From positions 310,001 to 374,000 of the forward strand of contig NZ_JBBHJW010000002.1 of assembly GCF_037482845.1 (NCBI RefSeq): DNA of 64,000 nucleotides. The letters run 5' to 3'. Positions 9,731 to 20,009 of this stretch are shown here, in pieces (the first letter of the stretch is position 1; each line of letters starts with the position of its first letter). A program made the translations under genes and the position numbers. The notes under the pieces are model-generated. The model searched no databases, had not been told where the DNA came from, and was given only the letters and a program-made list of their open reading frames with translations. The DNA comes from Paucibacter_B soli (lineage in GTDB: Bacteria > Pseudomonadota > Gammaproteobacteria > Burkholderiales > Burkholderiaceae_C).

Positions 9731-10915
9731 ATGACCAAGACGAGGACGATGCTTTGCGCCGCCGTGGCGCTGCTGGCGGCTCAACAAGCGGCTCATGCCG
9801 CCGACAAGGTCAAGGTGGGCATGCTCAGCACGCTCTCGGGTCCCGGCGCCGGCCTGGGCGTGGACATACGCGACGGTTTCAACCTGGCGCTGAAGGCCCA
9901 GGGCGGCAAGCTCGGCGGCCTGCCCGCCGAGGTGATCACGGCCGACGACCAGCAGAACCCCGATGTGGCCAAGCAGACCACCGACCGTCTGCTCAAGCGC
10001 GACAAGGTCGATTTCATGACCGGCATCGTGTTCTCCAACATCATGCTGGCGGTGGGCCAGGGCGTGTTTGACAGCAAGACGCCCTATATCAGCGCCAATG
10101 CCGGCCCCTCGCAATACGCGGGCGAGCAGTGCAACCCCTTCTTCTTCAACGTCGCCTGGCAGAACGACAACCTGCACGAGGCGGTGGGCAAGACGGTGCT
10201 GGACAAGGGCTTCAAGAAGGTGGTGGTGCTGGCGCCCAACTACCCCGCCGGCAAGGACGCCATCAGCGGCTTCAAGCGCTTCTACAAGGGGCCGAATGCG
10301 GTGGTGGCGGAGGAGATCTACACCAAGCTCGGCCAGCTGGACTATGCCGCCGAGCTGGCCCAGGCGCGCGCCGCCAAGCCCGACGCGATGTACATCTTCC
10401 TGCCCGGCGGCATGGGCATCAACTTCATCAAGCAGTTCGTCGGCGCCGGCCTGTCCAAGGACATCACCCTGTTCGGCCCCGGCTTCTCTGCCGATGAGGA
10501 TGTCATCAAGGCGGTGGGCGAGCCCATGCTGGGCATGTTCAACAGCTCGCATTGGGCGCACGACATGGACAACGCCGCCAACAAGAAGTTCGTGGCGGAC
10601 TTCCAGGCCGAGTACAAGCGCCTGCCCTCGCTCTATGCCAGCCAGGGCTATGACGCGGCGCAGCTGATCAGCGCCGCGGTGCGCGACGTGAAGGGCAAGA
10701 TCGAGGACAAGGACGCGCTGCTGAAGGCGCTCAAGGCGGCCAGGTTCGAATCGGTGCGCGGCCCCTTCAAGTTCAACAACAACCAGTACCCGATCCAGGA
10801 CTACTACCTGCGCGTGATCGGCAAGGACGCGCAGGGCCGCGTCACCAACAAGACCCTGGGCAAGATTTTCACCAGCCATGCGGATGCCTACGCCGCTTCC
10901 TGCAAGATGAAGTGA
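9731..10915 (+). CDS. ABC transporter periplasmic substrate-binding protein (Leu/Ile/Val type)
   Basis: This is a type I periplasmic binding protein of 394 residues. A Sec signal peptide (MTKTRTMLCAAVALLAA, cleavage near AHA-AD) leads into VKVGMLSTLSGPGAGLGVDIRDGF, the usual opening of the Peripla_BP_6 family. It sits between the CoA ligase and two permease plus two ATPase genes of the same system. It most likely captures anthranilate or a related aromatic acid; A. evansii 2-aminobenzoate clusters also carry such a transporter. The ligand is inference. Confidence 0.92.
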   Translation: MTKTRTMLCAAVALLAAQQAAHAADKVKVGMLSTLSGPGAGLGVDIRDGFNLALKAQGGKLGGLPAEVITADDQQNPDVAKQTTDRLLKRDKVDFMTGIVFSNIMLAVGQGVFDSKTPYISANAGPSQYAGEQCNPFFFNVAWQNDNLHEAVGKTVLDKGFKKVVVLAPNYPAGKDAISGFKRFYKGPNAVVAEEIYTKLGQLDYAAELAQARAAKPDAMYIFLPGGMGINFIKQFVGAGLSKDITLFGPGFSADEDVIKAVGEPMLGMFNSSHWAHDMDNAANKKFVADFQAEYKRLPSLYASQGYDAAQLISAAVRDVKGKIEDKDALLKALKAARFESVRGPFKFNNNQYPIQDYYLRVIGKDAQGRVTNKTLGKIFTSHADAYAASCKMK

Positions 10916-10934
10916 GCGGAAGAAGAAGCGCGCC

Positions 10935-11855
10935 ATGGACTGGATCCTCGTTGCCGAGCAGGCCTTGAACGGCCTGCAGTTCGGGCTGATGCTGTTCCTC
11001 TTGGCGGCCGGGCTCACGCTCGTGTTCGGCATCATGGACATGATCAACCTGGCCCATGGCTCGCTCTACATGGTGGGGGCCTATCTGGCCGCCGCCACGG
11101 CGCTGGCGACGGGGTCTTTTGTGCTGGCCGTGGCGGCCGCGGTGCTGGGCACCGCGCTGCTGGGCATGCTGCTGGAGCTGGCGCTGTTGCGCCGCCTCTA
11201 CCAGCGCGACCACCTCAGCCAGGTGCTGGCCACCTTTGCACTGATCCTGATCAGCAACGAGGGCGTGCGCATGATCTGGGGCGAGCAGCCGCTGATGCTC
11301 AACACGCCGGCCGCGCTCTCGGGCCCGGTGGAGCTGTTGCCGGGGCTGATGTACCCGGCCTACCGCCTGCTCATCATTGGCGTGGGCCTGGCCGTGGCCA
11401 TGCTGCTGTTCCTGCTGGTGACGCGCACCCGCATCGGCATGTGGGTGCGCGCCGGCGCCTCGAACCGCGCCATGGCCACCGCCATGGGCGTCGATATCAA
11501 GCGCCTCTTCACCCTGGTGTTCGGCTTCGGTGCGGCGCTGTGTGCGCTGGCCGGTGCGCTGCTGGGGCCCTTGCTGGCGGTGCAGGTGGGCATGGGTGAG
11601 AGCATCCTGATTCTGGCCTTTGTGGTGATCGTGATCGGTGGCATCGGCTCGATCCGCGGCGCCCTGGTGGGCGCCCTGCTGGTGGGCCTGGTGGACACGC
11701 TCAGCCGCACCCTGCTGCCCGCCGTGATGCGCCAGCTGGCCACGCCCGAGGTGGCCTCCAACCTGGGCCCGGCGCTGGCCTCCATCCTGATCTATGTGCT
11801 GATGGCGGCCGTCCTCTTTTGGAAACCGCAAGGCCTGTTCCCGGCCAGGGGTTGA
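10935..11855 (+). CDS. Branched-chain-type ABC transporter permease (LivH family)
   Basis: This inner-membrane permease of 306 residues has about eight hydrophobic segments. It begins with LNGLQFGLMLFLLAAGLTLVFGIMDMINLAHGS, the standard LivH opening. It pairs with the LivM-type permease that starts four bases after its stop. Together with the binding protein upstream and two ATPases downstream it forms a complete HAAT-family importer, presumably for the aromatic substrate of the operon. Confidence 0.93.
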   Translation: MDWILVAEQALNGLQFGLMLFLLAAGLTLVFGIMDMINLAHGSLYMVGAYLAAATALATGSFVLAVAAAVLGTALLGMLLELALLRRLYQRDHLSQVLATFALILISNEGVRMIWGEQPLMLNTPAALSGPVELLPGLMYPAYRLLIIGVGLAVAMLLFLLVTRTRIGMWVRAGASNRAMATAMGVDIKRLFTLVFGFGAALCALAGALLGPLLAVQVGMGESILILAFVVIVIGGIGSIRGALVGALLVGLVDTLSRTLLPAVMRQLATPEVASNLGPALASILIYVLMAAVLFWKPQGLFPARG

Positions 11856-11858
11856 TGC

Positions 11859-12825
11859 ATGAGTCATAGCAGTTCGTCTTCAGCATCCTTGCACCACGCC
11901 GGCCTTGGCCCCTGGGGCGCGCCGGCCCTGCTGCTGGCGCTGGCCGCCTTGCCCTTTGCGCTCGGGGCGCTGGGCTGGGAGTTCTACACCGGCGTGGCCA
12001 CGCGCGTGCTGATCTTCGCGATGGCCGCCACCAGCCTGAATCTGATCCTGGGCTTTGGCGGCATGGTGAGCTTTGGCCATGCGGCCTTTGTGGGCCTGGG
12101 CGCCTACACCGTGGGCATCCTGATGGACGCGGGCGTGACGAGCGCCTGGATCGCCTGGCCGGCCGCGATGGCGGTGAGCGCCATCGCAGCGGCGCTGATC
12201 GGTGCGGTGAGCCTGCGCACGCGCGGCGTCTACTTCATCATGATCACGCTGGCCTTTGCCCAGATGTTCTATTACCTGATGGTCTCGCTGAAGGCCTATG
12301 GCGGCGACGACGGCCTGCCGCTGCCGCAGCGTTCGGCCCTGCTTGGCCTGGACCTGAAGAACGACCAGAGCTTTTACTTCACCGTGCTGCTGCTGGCCGC
12401 CCTGGTGATGGCGGGCGTGCAGCGCCTCCTGAACTCGCCCTTTGGCTGGCTGCTGCAGGGCGTCAAGGAAAACGAGACCCGCATGGCGGCGGTGGGCACG
12501 CGCGTGTTTGCGCTGCAATGGCAGGCCTTCGTGCTGGCAGGCGCGATCGCCGGCCTGGCCGGCGCGCTGCTGGTGAATCTGAACGGGCTGGTGACGCCGC
12601 ACCTGATGCATTGGTCGCAATCCGGTCAGCTGATGATCATGGTCATCATCGGCGGCGCCGGTGCGCTGTGGGGTGGCGCCTTGGGCGCGGTGGTGCTGCT
12701 GTTGCTGGAGGAACTGCTCTCGGGCTATACCCTGCATTGGCAGATGGCGCTGGGCCTGCTCTTGCTGGCGGTGGTGCTGTTTGCGCCGCAGGGGCTCACT
12801 GGCCTTATCCACAGAAGGGTGCGCC

Positions 12826-12833
<8 letters not shown>
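11859..12833 (+). CDS. Branched-chain-type ABC transporter permease (LivM family)
   Basis: This is the second inner-membrane permease subunit, 324 residues. It contains ATSLNLILGFGGMVSFGHAAFVGLGAY and LRTRGVYFIMITLAFAQM, both typical of LivM. The start ATG at 11859 has AGGGG upstream. The 3' end overlaps the ATPase gene by 8 bases. It has the same substrate as the rest of the transporter, inferred to be anthranilate or a similar aromatic acid. Confidence 0.93.
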
Positions 12834-13577
<744 letters not shown>

Positions 13578-13581
<4 letters not shown>

Positions 13582-14288
13582 GCGCCGTGCTTGAGATCGA
13601 TGGCCTGGAGGCCGCCTATGGCAGCAGCCAGGTGCTGTTCGGCATTGATTTGCGCATCCGCCAGGGCGAGGTGGTGACGCTCTTGGGCCGCAATGGCATG
13701 GGCAAGAGCAGCCTCTTGAAATGCCTGACCGGCTGGCTCGCGCCCAGGGGCGGGCGCATCCGCTTTGCCGGCGCGGACGTCACCGGTTGGAGTGCCGACC
13801 GCATCGCGCGCCTGGGGCTGGCCATCGTGCCCGAGGGCCGGCAGATTTTTCCGAACCTGAGCGTGCGCGAGAACCTCGAGGCCTTTGCCGGCAACCGCTG
13901 CGCGGCCCGCGAGCCCTGGGATCTGGAGCGCGTCTATGCGCTGTTCCCGCGCCTCAAGGAGCGCAGCGCCAATATGGGCAACCAGCTCTCCGGCGGCGAG
14001 CAGCAGATGCTCGCGATCGGCCGCGCCCTCGTCACCAACCCGCACCTGCTGGTGCTGGACGAGGCCACCGAAGGCCTGGCGCCGCTGATACGCGAGGAGA
14101 TCTGGCGCTGCCTGCGCACCCTGCGCGAGGCCGGGCAGACCATTCTGGTGGTGGACAAATATGTGAAGCGCCTGATCGCGCTGGCCGACCAGCACCATAT
14201 CGTCGAACGCGGCCGGGTGGTGTGGAGCGGCGACTCCACGGCGCTGGATGCCGATCACACGCTCTGGCAGCGTTATCTCGGAGTCTGA
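13578..14288 (+). CDS. ABC transporter ATP-binding protein (LivF family)
   Basis: This is the partner ATPase of 236 residues. Walker A is GRNGMGKSS at 37-45, followed by VPEGRQIFPNLSVRENL, typical of LivF, the LSGGEQQMLAIGRAL signature and LLVLDEATEGL Walker B. Its start overlaps the LivG stop. It completes the aromatic-acid importer. Confidence 0.93.
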
Positions 14289-14294
14289 ACAAGC

Positions 14295-14723
14295 ATGAGC
14301 TACCAACGACAGGAACTGGTGCGCTTCGGCCATTGCGACCCGGCCGGCATCGTCTTCTACCCGCGCTATTTCGAGATGCTCAACGCCTGCGTGGAAGACT
14401 GGTTCACGCAGGGCCTGGGCATCGACTATGCGGAGCTGCTGGGCCCGCGCCGCGTGGGCATGCCCACCGTGCAGCTGAACACCGAGTTCAAGCGCGTCAG
14501 CCGCATGGGCGATCTGCTGACCCAGACCGTCACCATCCGCAAGCTGGGCCGCACCTCGCTGACGCTGGACATCCGCTTTGCCGGCGCCGGCGGCGACGAG
14601 CGCGTCGCCTTTCACCAGGTGCTGGTGTGCACCTCGCTGCACAGCCACCTGCCCCAAACCTTTCCCGATGACCTGCGCGCCGCATTGGAGCTGTGCCTTG
14701 CGAGTGCGCCCAAGGAGCCCTGA
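14295..14723 (+). CDS. Acyl-CoA thioesterase, 4-hydroxybenzoyl-CoA thioesterase family
   Basis: This hotdog-fold thioesterase has 142 residues. The opening FGHCDPAGIVFYPRYFE contains the catalytic aspartate (D15) and matches the 4HBT/YbgC family very closely. In aromatic-CoA operons such enzymes recover CoA from dead-end or excess aryl-CoA. It lies 6 bases after livF, and the RidA-like gene follows after 3 bases. The precise CoA ester is unknown. Confidence 0.9.
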   Translation: MSYQRQELVRFGHCDPAGIVFYPRYFEMLNACVEDWFTQGLGIDYAELLGPRRVGMPTVQLNTEFKRVSRMGDLLTQTVTIRKLGRTSLTLDIRFAGAGGDERVAFHQVLVCTSLHSHLPQTFPDDLRAALELCLASAPKEP

Positions 14724-14726
14724 ATC

Positions 14727-15134
14727 ATGACTGACAACAACAAGATCGTTCTTCAACCCGTCGGCTGGGCCACCCCGCGCGGCTATGCCAATGGCGTCGC
14801 CGCATCCGGGCGGCAGGTCTTCGTGGCCGGCCAGATCGGCTGGAACGGCCAATGCCAGTTCGAGAGCGACGATTTCGTCGACCAGGTGCGCCAGACGCTG
14901 GTGAACATTAAGACGGTGCTGGCCGAGGCCGGCGCCGGGCCCGAGCATATGACGCGCATGACCTGGTATGTGATCGACAAGCACGAGTACCAGGCGCGTG
15001 GCCGCGAGGTGGGCCAGGCCTACCGCGAGGTGATGGGCCGCGAGTTCGGCGTGGCGATGAGCGCGGTGCAGGTGGCGGCGCTGATGGAAGACCGCGCCAA
15101 GGTGGAGATCGAGGTCACGGCGGTGCTGGGCTGA
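14727..15134 (+). CDS. RidA/YjgF-family protein lacking the canonical arginine
   Basis: This is a 135-residue Rid-superfamily protein, last of the anthranilate-CoA operon. The fold signatures VFVAGQIGW and a C-terminal AMSAVQVAALMEDRAKVEIEVTAVL are clear. Canonical RidA has an arginine in the PARSCV-type motif that is needed for imine hydrolysis; here the aligned position is M111. It may be a non-canonical Rid subfamily member acting on an enamine or imine of the aminated cyclohexene intermediate, or have another role. A homologue is also reported in A. evansii 2-aminobenzoate clusters. Confidence 0.85.
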   Translation: MTDNNKIVLQPVGWATPRGYANGVAASGRQVFVAGQIGWNGQCQFESDDFVDQVRQTLVNIKTVLAEAGAGPEHMTRMTWYVIDKHEYQARGREVGQAYREVMGREFGVAMSAVQVAALMEDRAKVEIEVTAVLG

Positions 15135-15184
15135 AGGCCTTTCCATATTTCCTTCAACCCCGCAACACCAGGAGCCAGAGACAA

Positions 15185-15709
15185 ATGCAGATCACCATCC
15201 GCCGCGCCCAAGTCAGCGATGCCGCCGGGTTTGCCGAACTGATGAGCCATCCCGAGGTGTTTGGCGCACTGCTGCAGACTCCGTACCCGACGCAAGAGCA
15301 GTGGACGCATCGCCTGCAGGACGGCGCCGCGCCGGGCAAGGCGGATCTGCAGCTGGTGGCGCTCAATGCCGAGGGCAGGCTGGTGGCCAGCGCTGGTTTG
15401 CACTCGGTGGGCGCGGCCCTGCGCCGGCGCCATGTCATGGCCCTGGGCATCGCGGTGGCGCGTGACGCCCAAGGCCAGGGTGTCGGCAGCGCCATCCTGC
15501 AGGCCCTGCTGGACTTTGCCGACAACTGGGGCCAGGTCTTGCGCGTCGAGCTGACCGTCTACGCCGACAACGCCCGCGCCATCCGCCTGTACGAGCGCTT
15601 CGGCTTTGTGCAGGAGGGGCGCATGAAGGCCTATGCGCTGCGCGACGGTGCCTATGTGGATACCCTGGCGATGGCGCGCCTGCATCCCAAGCCGCCGCGC
15701 TGGTCCTAG
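15185..15709 (+). CDS. GNAT-family N-acetyltransferase
   Basis: This 174-residue acetyltransferase begins ITIRRAQVSDAAGFAELM. The acetyl-CoA-binding motif A is at GIAVARDAQGQGVGSAIL (RxxGxG-like), followed by a motif B ending VYADNARAIRLYERFGFVQEG, typical of the RimI/YhhY branch. The acceptor is not predictable. It lies 50 bases after the RidA-like gene and may be a separate unit. Its TAG stop and the stop of the convergent argD share the palindrome CTAG, so the two genes overlap by four bases tail to tail. Confidence 0.88.
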   Translation: MQITIRRAQVSDAAGFAELMSHPEVFGALLQTPYPTQEQWTHRLQDGAAPGKADLQLVALNAEGRLVASAGLHSVGAALRRRHVMALGIAVARDAQGQGVGSAILQALLDFADNWGQVLRVELTVYADNARAIRLYERFGFVQEGRMKAYALRDGAYVDTLAMARLHPKPPRWS

Positions 15710-16887
15710 TCCAGCGCCAGGCGCAAGGCCGCCCTGAGCAGCTCCAGCGCCGCGTCGATCTCGCCGCGGGCGATGTTCAAGGCCGGCATGAGGCGCAGCA
15801 GATGCGGGCGCGGCGCGTTGATCAAGAGCCCGACCGGGCTCAGCTCACGCGCCGCGGCCACCACCGCGTCGGCCCTCTCGACCGGCAGCTCCAGCGCGCG
15901 CAACAGGCCGGCGCCGCGCTCGGCGACCAGGCCATGCTCGCGCACGATGTGCCGCAGCCCTTCGGCCAGATAGGCGGCGGACTCCCGGACCTGGGCGAGG
16001 AAGTCGGGCCGGCAGACCTCGCCCACCACCGCCAGGCCCACCGCGGCCATCAGCGGATTGCCGCAAAAGGTGCCGCCCTGGTCGCCCGGCTCGAAGCAGT
16101 TCAGCCGCTCCCTGCAAAGCAGCGCGGACAGCGGCACGCCGCCGCCCAGGCCCTTGGCCAGCGTCATCAGGTCCGGTTCGATATCGAACAGCTCGTAGGC
16201 AAAGGCCTGGCCGCAGCGGCCTATGCCGGTCTGCACTTCGTCGGCGATCAGCAGCAGCTGGCGCTCGCTGCAGAGTGCGCGCAGCTCCCGCACAAAGCCG
16301 GGATCGGCGAGATTCACCCCGGCCTCGCCCTGCACGAACTCGATCATCACGGCGACGCTGTCGGGCGTGATGGCGCGCGCGACCGACTCGATGTCGTTGA
16401 GCCTGGCCTTGGCAAAGCCGCCCGGCATGGGCGCATAGATCTGGTCCCAGCCCGGCTTGCCCGAGGCGCTCATCATGGCCAGGGTGCGGCCATGAAAGCC
16501 TTGCTCGAAGCCGATGATCTGGTGCGCGCCGCCGCGCATCTTGCGGCCCCAGCGCCGCGCCAGCTTGACCGCGCCCTCGTTGGCCTCGGCGCCGGTGTTG
16601 GCCAGGAACACGCGGTCAAAACAGCTCAGCTCGGTGAGCCGTTGCGCCAGCTCCAGCATGGGCCGGCTGTAGAAAGCCGGGCTGGGATTGAGCAGGCGCT
16701 GGGCCTGCGCTGCCAAGGCCTGCGCCACCACGGCCGGGCTGTGGCCGAGACTGTTGACGGCCCAGCCCTGTACCAGGTCCAGGTAGCGCTTGCCGTTTTC
16801 ATCGCGCAGCCAGCTGCCCTGGCCTTCGGCGAACACGATCTCGGGGCGTGCGGTGATGGTGATGAGGGCTTGGTCGATGGCTGTCAT
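15706..16887 (-). CDS. argD: Acetylornithine transaminase family aminotransferase
   Basis: This class III PLP aminotransferase of 393 residues has YLDLVQGWAVNSLGHSP near the N terminus, FHGRTLAMMSASG, DEVQTGIGRCG, and the PLP lysine K245 in LAKGLGGGVP. The family converts N-acetylglutamate semialdehyde to N-acetylornithine in arginine synthesis. I place the start at 16887 with AAGGA 11 bases upstream rather than a GTG at 16914. It is a single gene, divergent from the GlxA-like regulator. A related omega-aminotransferase function cannot be excluded. Confidence 0.85.
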   Translation of the reverse strand: MTAIDQALITITARPEIVFAEGQGSWLRDENGKRYLDLVQGWAVNSLGHSPAVVAQALAAQAQRLLNPSPAFYSRPMLELAQRLTELSCFDRVFLANTGAEANEGAVKLARRWGRKMRGGAHQIIGFEQGFHGRTLAMMSASGKPGWDQIYAPMPGGFAKARLNDIESVARAITPDSVAVMIEFVQGEAGVNLADPGFVRELRALCSERQLLLIADEVQTGIGRCGQAFAYELFDIEPDLMTLAKGLGGGVPLSALLCRERLNCFEPGDQGGTFCGNPLMAAVGLAVVGEVCRPDFLAQVRESAAYLAEGLRHIVREHGLVAERGAGLLRALELPVERADAVVAAARELSPVGLLINAPRPHLLRLMPALNIARGEIDAALELLRAALRLALD

Positions 16888-17028
16888 GGCTCGGGCTGTC
16901 CTTTGCGTTTGCACTGCGGGGCGGTAGGCGGCAGGCCCGCAGTGTGCGCAAAGCAGGCCTTGGCAGCCATGACGCTGTTCCCACCTTTTCTGCCAAGGTG
17001 GCGGCAGCCAGGGCTGGCAGAATGCGCC

Positions 17029-18003
17029 ATGGGCTGTCGCATCGTGTTCCTCTTGTTCCCCGGCTTTCAGCAGCTGGACCTGGCGGGGCCCATGGCCGTG
17101 TTCGAGCTGGCGCGCCTGCAGCGGCCGGGCAGCTACAGCTGGCGTTTGGCGGCGAGCAAGGCGGGCAGCGTGCGCAGCTCGGCGGGCGTGGACTGGCCCG
17201 TTCAGTCGCTGCCGCGCTCATGCGGCAATGTCGATCTGGTGATGGCGATCGGTGGTGACGGCGTGGACACTGCCTGCCGTGACGCGCAGCTGCTGCGTTG
17301 GCTGCAGCGCGCCGCCCAGCGCGGCGCGCGCATCGCCAGCATATGCAGCGGCAGCCTGCTGTTGGCGGCCGCTGGTCTGCTGGACCAGCGCAGCGCCACC
17401 ACGCATTGGTCACGCAGCCGCCAGTTCGCGAGCGAGTTCCCCTCGGTGCGCCTGCAGCCGGATCGCATCTATGTGCGCGAGCCCGCCGCGCATGGCCACG
17501 CGAAGGTGCGGCCCGAGCTCTGGACCAGTGCCGGCATGACGGCCGGCATCGACCTCTGCCTGGCCCTGGTGGCGCATGACTGCGGCGAAGAGGTGGCGCG
17601 CGAGGCCGCGCGTCAGCTGGTCGTGGAGCGCCGCCGGCCCGGCGGACAGTCGCAGTTCTCGCCCCTGCTTGAGCTGCGCCAGGCCGAGGGGCGCTTTGGC
17701 GAGCTGCTGGACTACATCCGGCTCAACATCGGCCTGGAACACCGCGTCGAGCAGCTGGCCGAGCGCATGTGCATGAGCCCGCGCCACTTTGCGCGCTGCT
17801 TCCGCGCCGAGACCGGCGCCACGCCTGCCCAGGTGGTGGAGCGGCTGCGGGTCGAGTCCGCCCGCGTGGCGCTGGAGGCGGGCCAGCCCTCGGTACAGCG
17901 CATCGCCGCGGCCGCGGGTTTTGGCAACACCGAGCGCATGCGGCGTTCCTTCCAGCGCCTGCTGGGGCGTGCGCCGATGGCGTTTCGCAAGGCGGGGGGC
18001 TGA
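17029..18003 (+). CDS. GlxA-family AraC-type transcriptional regulator
   Basis: This regulator of 324 residues has an N-terminal DJ-1/PfpI-like domain (about 1-190; IVFLLFPGFQQLDLAGPMAVFELA, and ASICSGSLLLAAAGLLDQR with the nucleophile-elbow cysteine). A C-terminal AraC double HTH (about 225-320) includes RVEQLAERMCMSPRHFARCFRAETG and IAAAAGFGNTERMRRSFQRLLG. Such proteins regulate catabolic operons. It is divergent from argD with 141 bases between them, but the target is not evident. Confidence 0.9.
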   Translation: MGCRIVFLLFPGFQQLDLAGPMAVFELARLQRPGSYSWRLAASKAGSVRSSAGVDWPVQSLPRSCGNVDLVMAIGGDGVDTACRDAQLLRWLQRAAQRGARIASICSGSLLLAAAGLLDQRSATTHWSRSRQFASEFPSVRLQPDRIYVREPAAHGHAKVRPELWTSAGMTAGIDLCLALVAHDCGEEVAREAARQLVVERRRPGGQSQFSPLLELRQAEGRFGELLDYIRLNIGLEHRVEQLAERMCMSPRHFARCFRAETGATPAQVVERLRVESARVALEAGQPSVQRIAAAAGFGNTERMRRSFQRLLGRAPMAFRKAGG

Positions 18004-18035
18004 GCCGCCGTTTCACATTGGCAGGCCGAACCTTG

Positions 18036-18830
18036 TCAAGGTGCAACGAGCACGCCGCGAACGCCGGCCCCCTCGATCGCGCGCTGAACCAGCCCGCGCT
18101 TCTTTGCCTCGTCCACGAATGCCCGGAGGTAGGCCAGGCCGGCCGGATCGCGGCCCTTCGGGATCGACAGCGCCTGTTCCTCCGTGCCGGGGCGTCCGTC
18201 CAGCACCAGCGATCCAGGGATGCGCGGAGCGATGTCGTACAGGTTCGTCTTCTGGGCGCCTATGACGTCGGCATCGCCCTGCCTGAGCAACTCGATCAAG
18301 GCCGACAAGTCGCGACCGCGAACGATCGAAGCGTGCATAACCGTTCCGGTGAGAGCGAGGTCGGAGGAGCTGCTCGCCACGAGCGCCAGACGTACACCCT
18401 GACGGTCGACCTCGCTGAGCGATCCGATGCCTGTTCCTGCCGGCACGAGGTAGCCGTATTCAACCACGAGGTGTGGCTGAGCAAAGTCAAACAGGGACTG
18501 ACGTTCCTGCATCACCCCCAGGGAGCCGACGTCCCATTCCCCCGCTTGGCCTGCCGCCAGGTACGCCTTTGGATTGGGATACACGATGGGCTGGTAGGCC
18601 ACACCCAGACGCGCGGCGAGTTCCCGCCCCAAGTCATGCGACACGCCCCTCAACTCACCGGAGTAGGGGTGACGAATGGCGTGGACCGGAACGCTGATGA
18701 GCCCGACGCGGAGCGCCCCCGTCGGCGCGAGCGCACGGCGGGCCGCTTCGCCTGGAACCTCTGGGCTGACTGCGCAGGCAGCGATCAGCAGCGAGAAAAG
18801 AAAGCTAACGGCAGTTCGCTTGAACGACAT
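18036..18830 (-). CDS. Periplasmic solute-binding lipoprotein (PBP2 type)
   Basis: This 264-residue orphan solute-binding protein has a lipoprotein signal with lipobox I16-A-A-C19. The domain resembles the amino-acid-binding PBP2 family (GALRVGLISVPVHAIRHPYSGELRGVSHDLGRELAARLG; WDVGSLGVMQERQSLFDFAQPHLV). No permease or ATPase is nearby. Codon usage looks less GC-rich than the neighbours, which may point to recent acquisition. The ligand is unknown; it could be a sensor-associated or scavenging protein rather than a transporter part. Confidence 0.8.
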   Translation of the reverse strand: MSFKRTAVSFLFSLLIAACAVSPEVPGEAARRALAPTGALRVGLISVPVHAIRHPYSGELRGVSHDLGRELAARLGVAYQPIVYPNPKAYLAAGQAGEWDVGSLGVMQERQSLFDFAQPHLVVEYGYLVPAGTGIGSLSEVDRQGVRLALVASSSSDLALTGTVMHASIVRGRDLSALIELLRQGDADVIGAQKTNLYDIAPRIPGSLVLDGRPGTEEQALSIPKGRDPAGLAYLRAFVDEAKKRGLVQRAIEGAGVRGVLVAP

Positions 18831-18971
18831 GGCCCACCTTTCGCGTTGCGCCAGGCGGCGCCGTCAATTCGACGACGCCGACAGGGGCGACCATGCGATG
18901 CTAGCCTGCGGCACTGCCGGCGCAAAGCAAGACTGGACAGGGCGCTGCCACGACCGCGGGCCGCCCCAGCT

Positions 18972-19883
18972 TCAGCCGCCACGCCTGGCCGCCAGAAACG
19001 CCTCCCGCAGCGCCGGTGCCGAGTTCTGCCGCCAGGCCGCAAAGACGCGGCTGCGTTCGATGGTCTCGGCCAGCGGCTTGAACACCGCGCCCTGGATGCC
19101 GGCGTCCTTGAAGGCCGCCGGCACGATGGACACGCCCAGGCCGCGCGCCACCAGCGACACCACCGAGAGCCAATGCCGGCCCTCGTGCTGCAGGCGTGGG
19201 TAGAAGCCCTGCTGGCGGCACATCTCGATGATGCGGGCGTGATAGTCGGGCGAGCCGCGGCGCGAGAACAGGATGAAGGGCTGCTCGCTGAGACTGGCCA
19301 GCGCCACGCGGCGCCTGGCCGCGGCCGCATGCGTCGCCGGCAGGCAGGCCAGGAAGGGCTCGTCATAGAGCGCCTCGCAGGCCAGAGCCTGCGGCAGGCG
19401 GTCGGTGTGCAGCAGGGCCAGATCCAGCTCCTCCTGCAGCAAGGCCTGGATCTGGTCCTGCGAGTTCAGCTCGATCACCACCACCTCCACGCGCGGATGC
19501 GAGGCCTGGAAGGCCTGCAGCCAGGCCGGCAGGCCATGGAAGAGGGTGGAGCCGACGAAGCCCAGGCGCAGCCGGCCCACCTCGCCGGCCTGCACCTCGC
19601 GGGCCTGGGCGCAGGCGTCCTCGAAGCGCCCCAGCAGGGCCTGGGCGCTGCTGCGAAAGCTTGCGCCCGCTGGCGTCAGGCGCACGCCCTTGCTGTCGCG
19701 GTCCAGCAGGCGCGCGCCCACCACCGCTTCGAGCTGCTGCAGCGCCACCGACAGTGGCGGCTGCGACATCGCCAGGCGCTGCGCCGCTCGGCCGAAATGC
19801 AGCTCCTCGGCAAGGGCCAGGAAGTAGCGCAGATGGCGCAGTTCCACGCGGGACAGGGCGGCGGCAGCGGCGGAGGTGACCAT
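18972..19883 (-). CDS. LysR-family regulator, probably of gcdH
   Basis: This 303-residue LTTR has its HTH in about the first 75 residues (LRHLRYFLALAEELHFGRAAQRLAMSQPPLSVALQQLE) and a ligand-binding domain after it. It is divergent from the glutaryl-CoA dehydrogenase gene with 126 bases between them, the classical LysR arrangement, so it probably controls that gene in response to a glutarate-type effector. The region contains CTATCG...GGTTAG near its own start, a weak candidate binding site. Confidence 0.9.
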   Translation of the reverse strand: MVTSAAAAALSRVELRHLRYFLALAEELHFGRAAQRLAMSQPPLSVALQQLEAVVGARLLDRDSKGVRLTPAGASFRSSAQALLGRFEDACAQAREVQAGEVGRLRLGFVGSTLFHGLPAWLQAFQASHPRVEVVVIELNSQDQIQALLQEELDLALLHTDRLPQALACEALYDEPFLACLPATHAAAARRRVALASLSEQPFILFSRRGSPDYHARIIEMCRQQGFYPRLQHEGRHWLSVVSLVARGLGVSIVPAAFKDAGIQGAVFKPLAETIERSRVFAAWRQNSAPALREAFLAARRGG

Positions 19884-20009
19884 ATTCCTTGCCTATCGTT
19901 GAATGGTTAGAGAGTATTGGACACGAATCGTCGCGCGGGGAATACTGGCGCGCAGACGAGCACCGGGCCAAGCCCTGGTGCAGGGCAGACCTCACAGGAG
20001 ACGAACATC

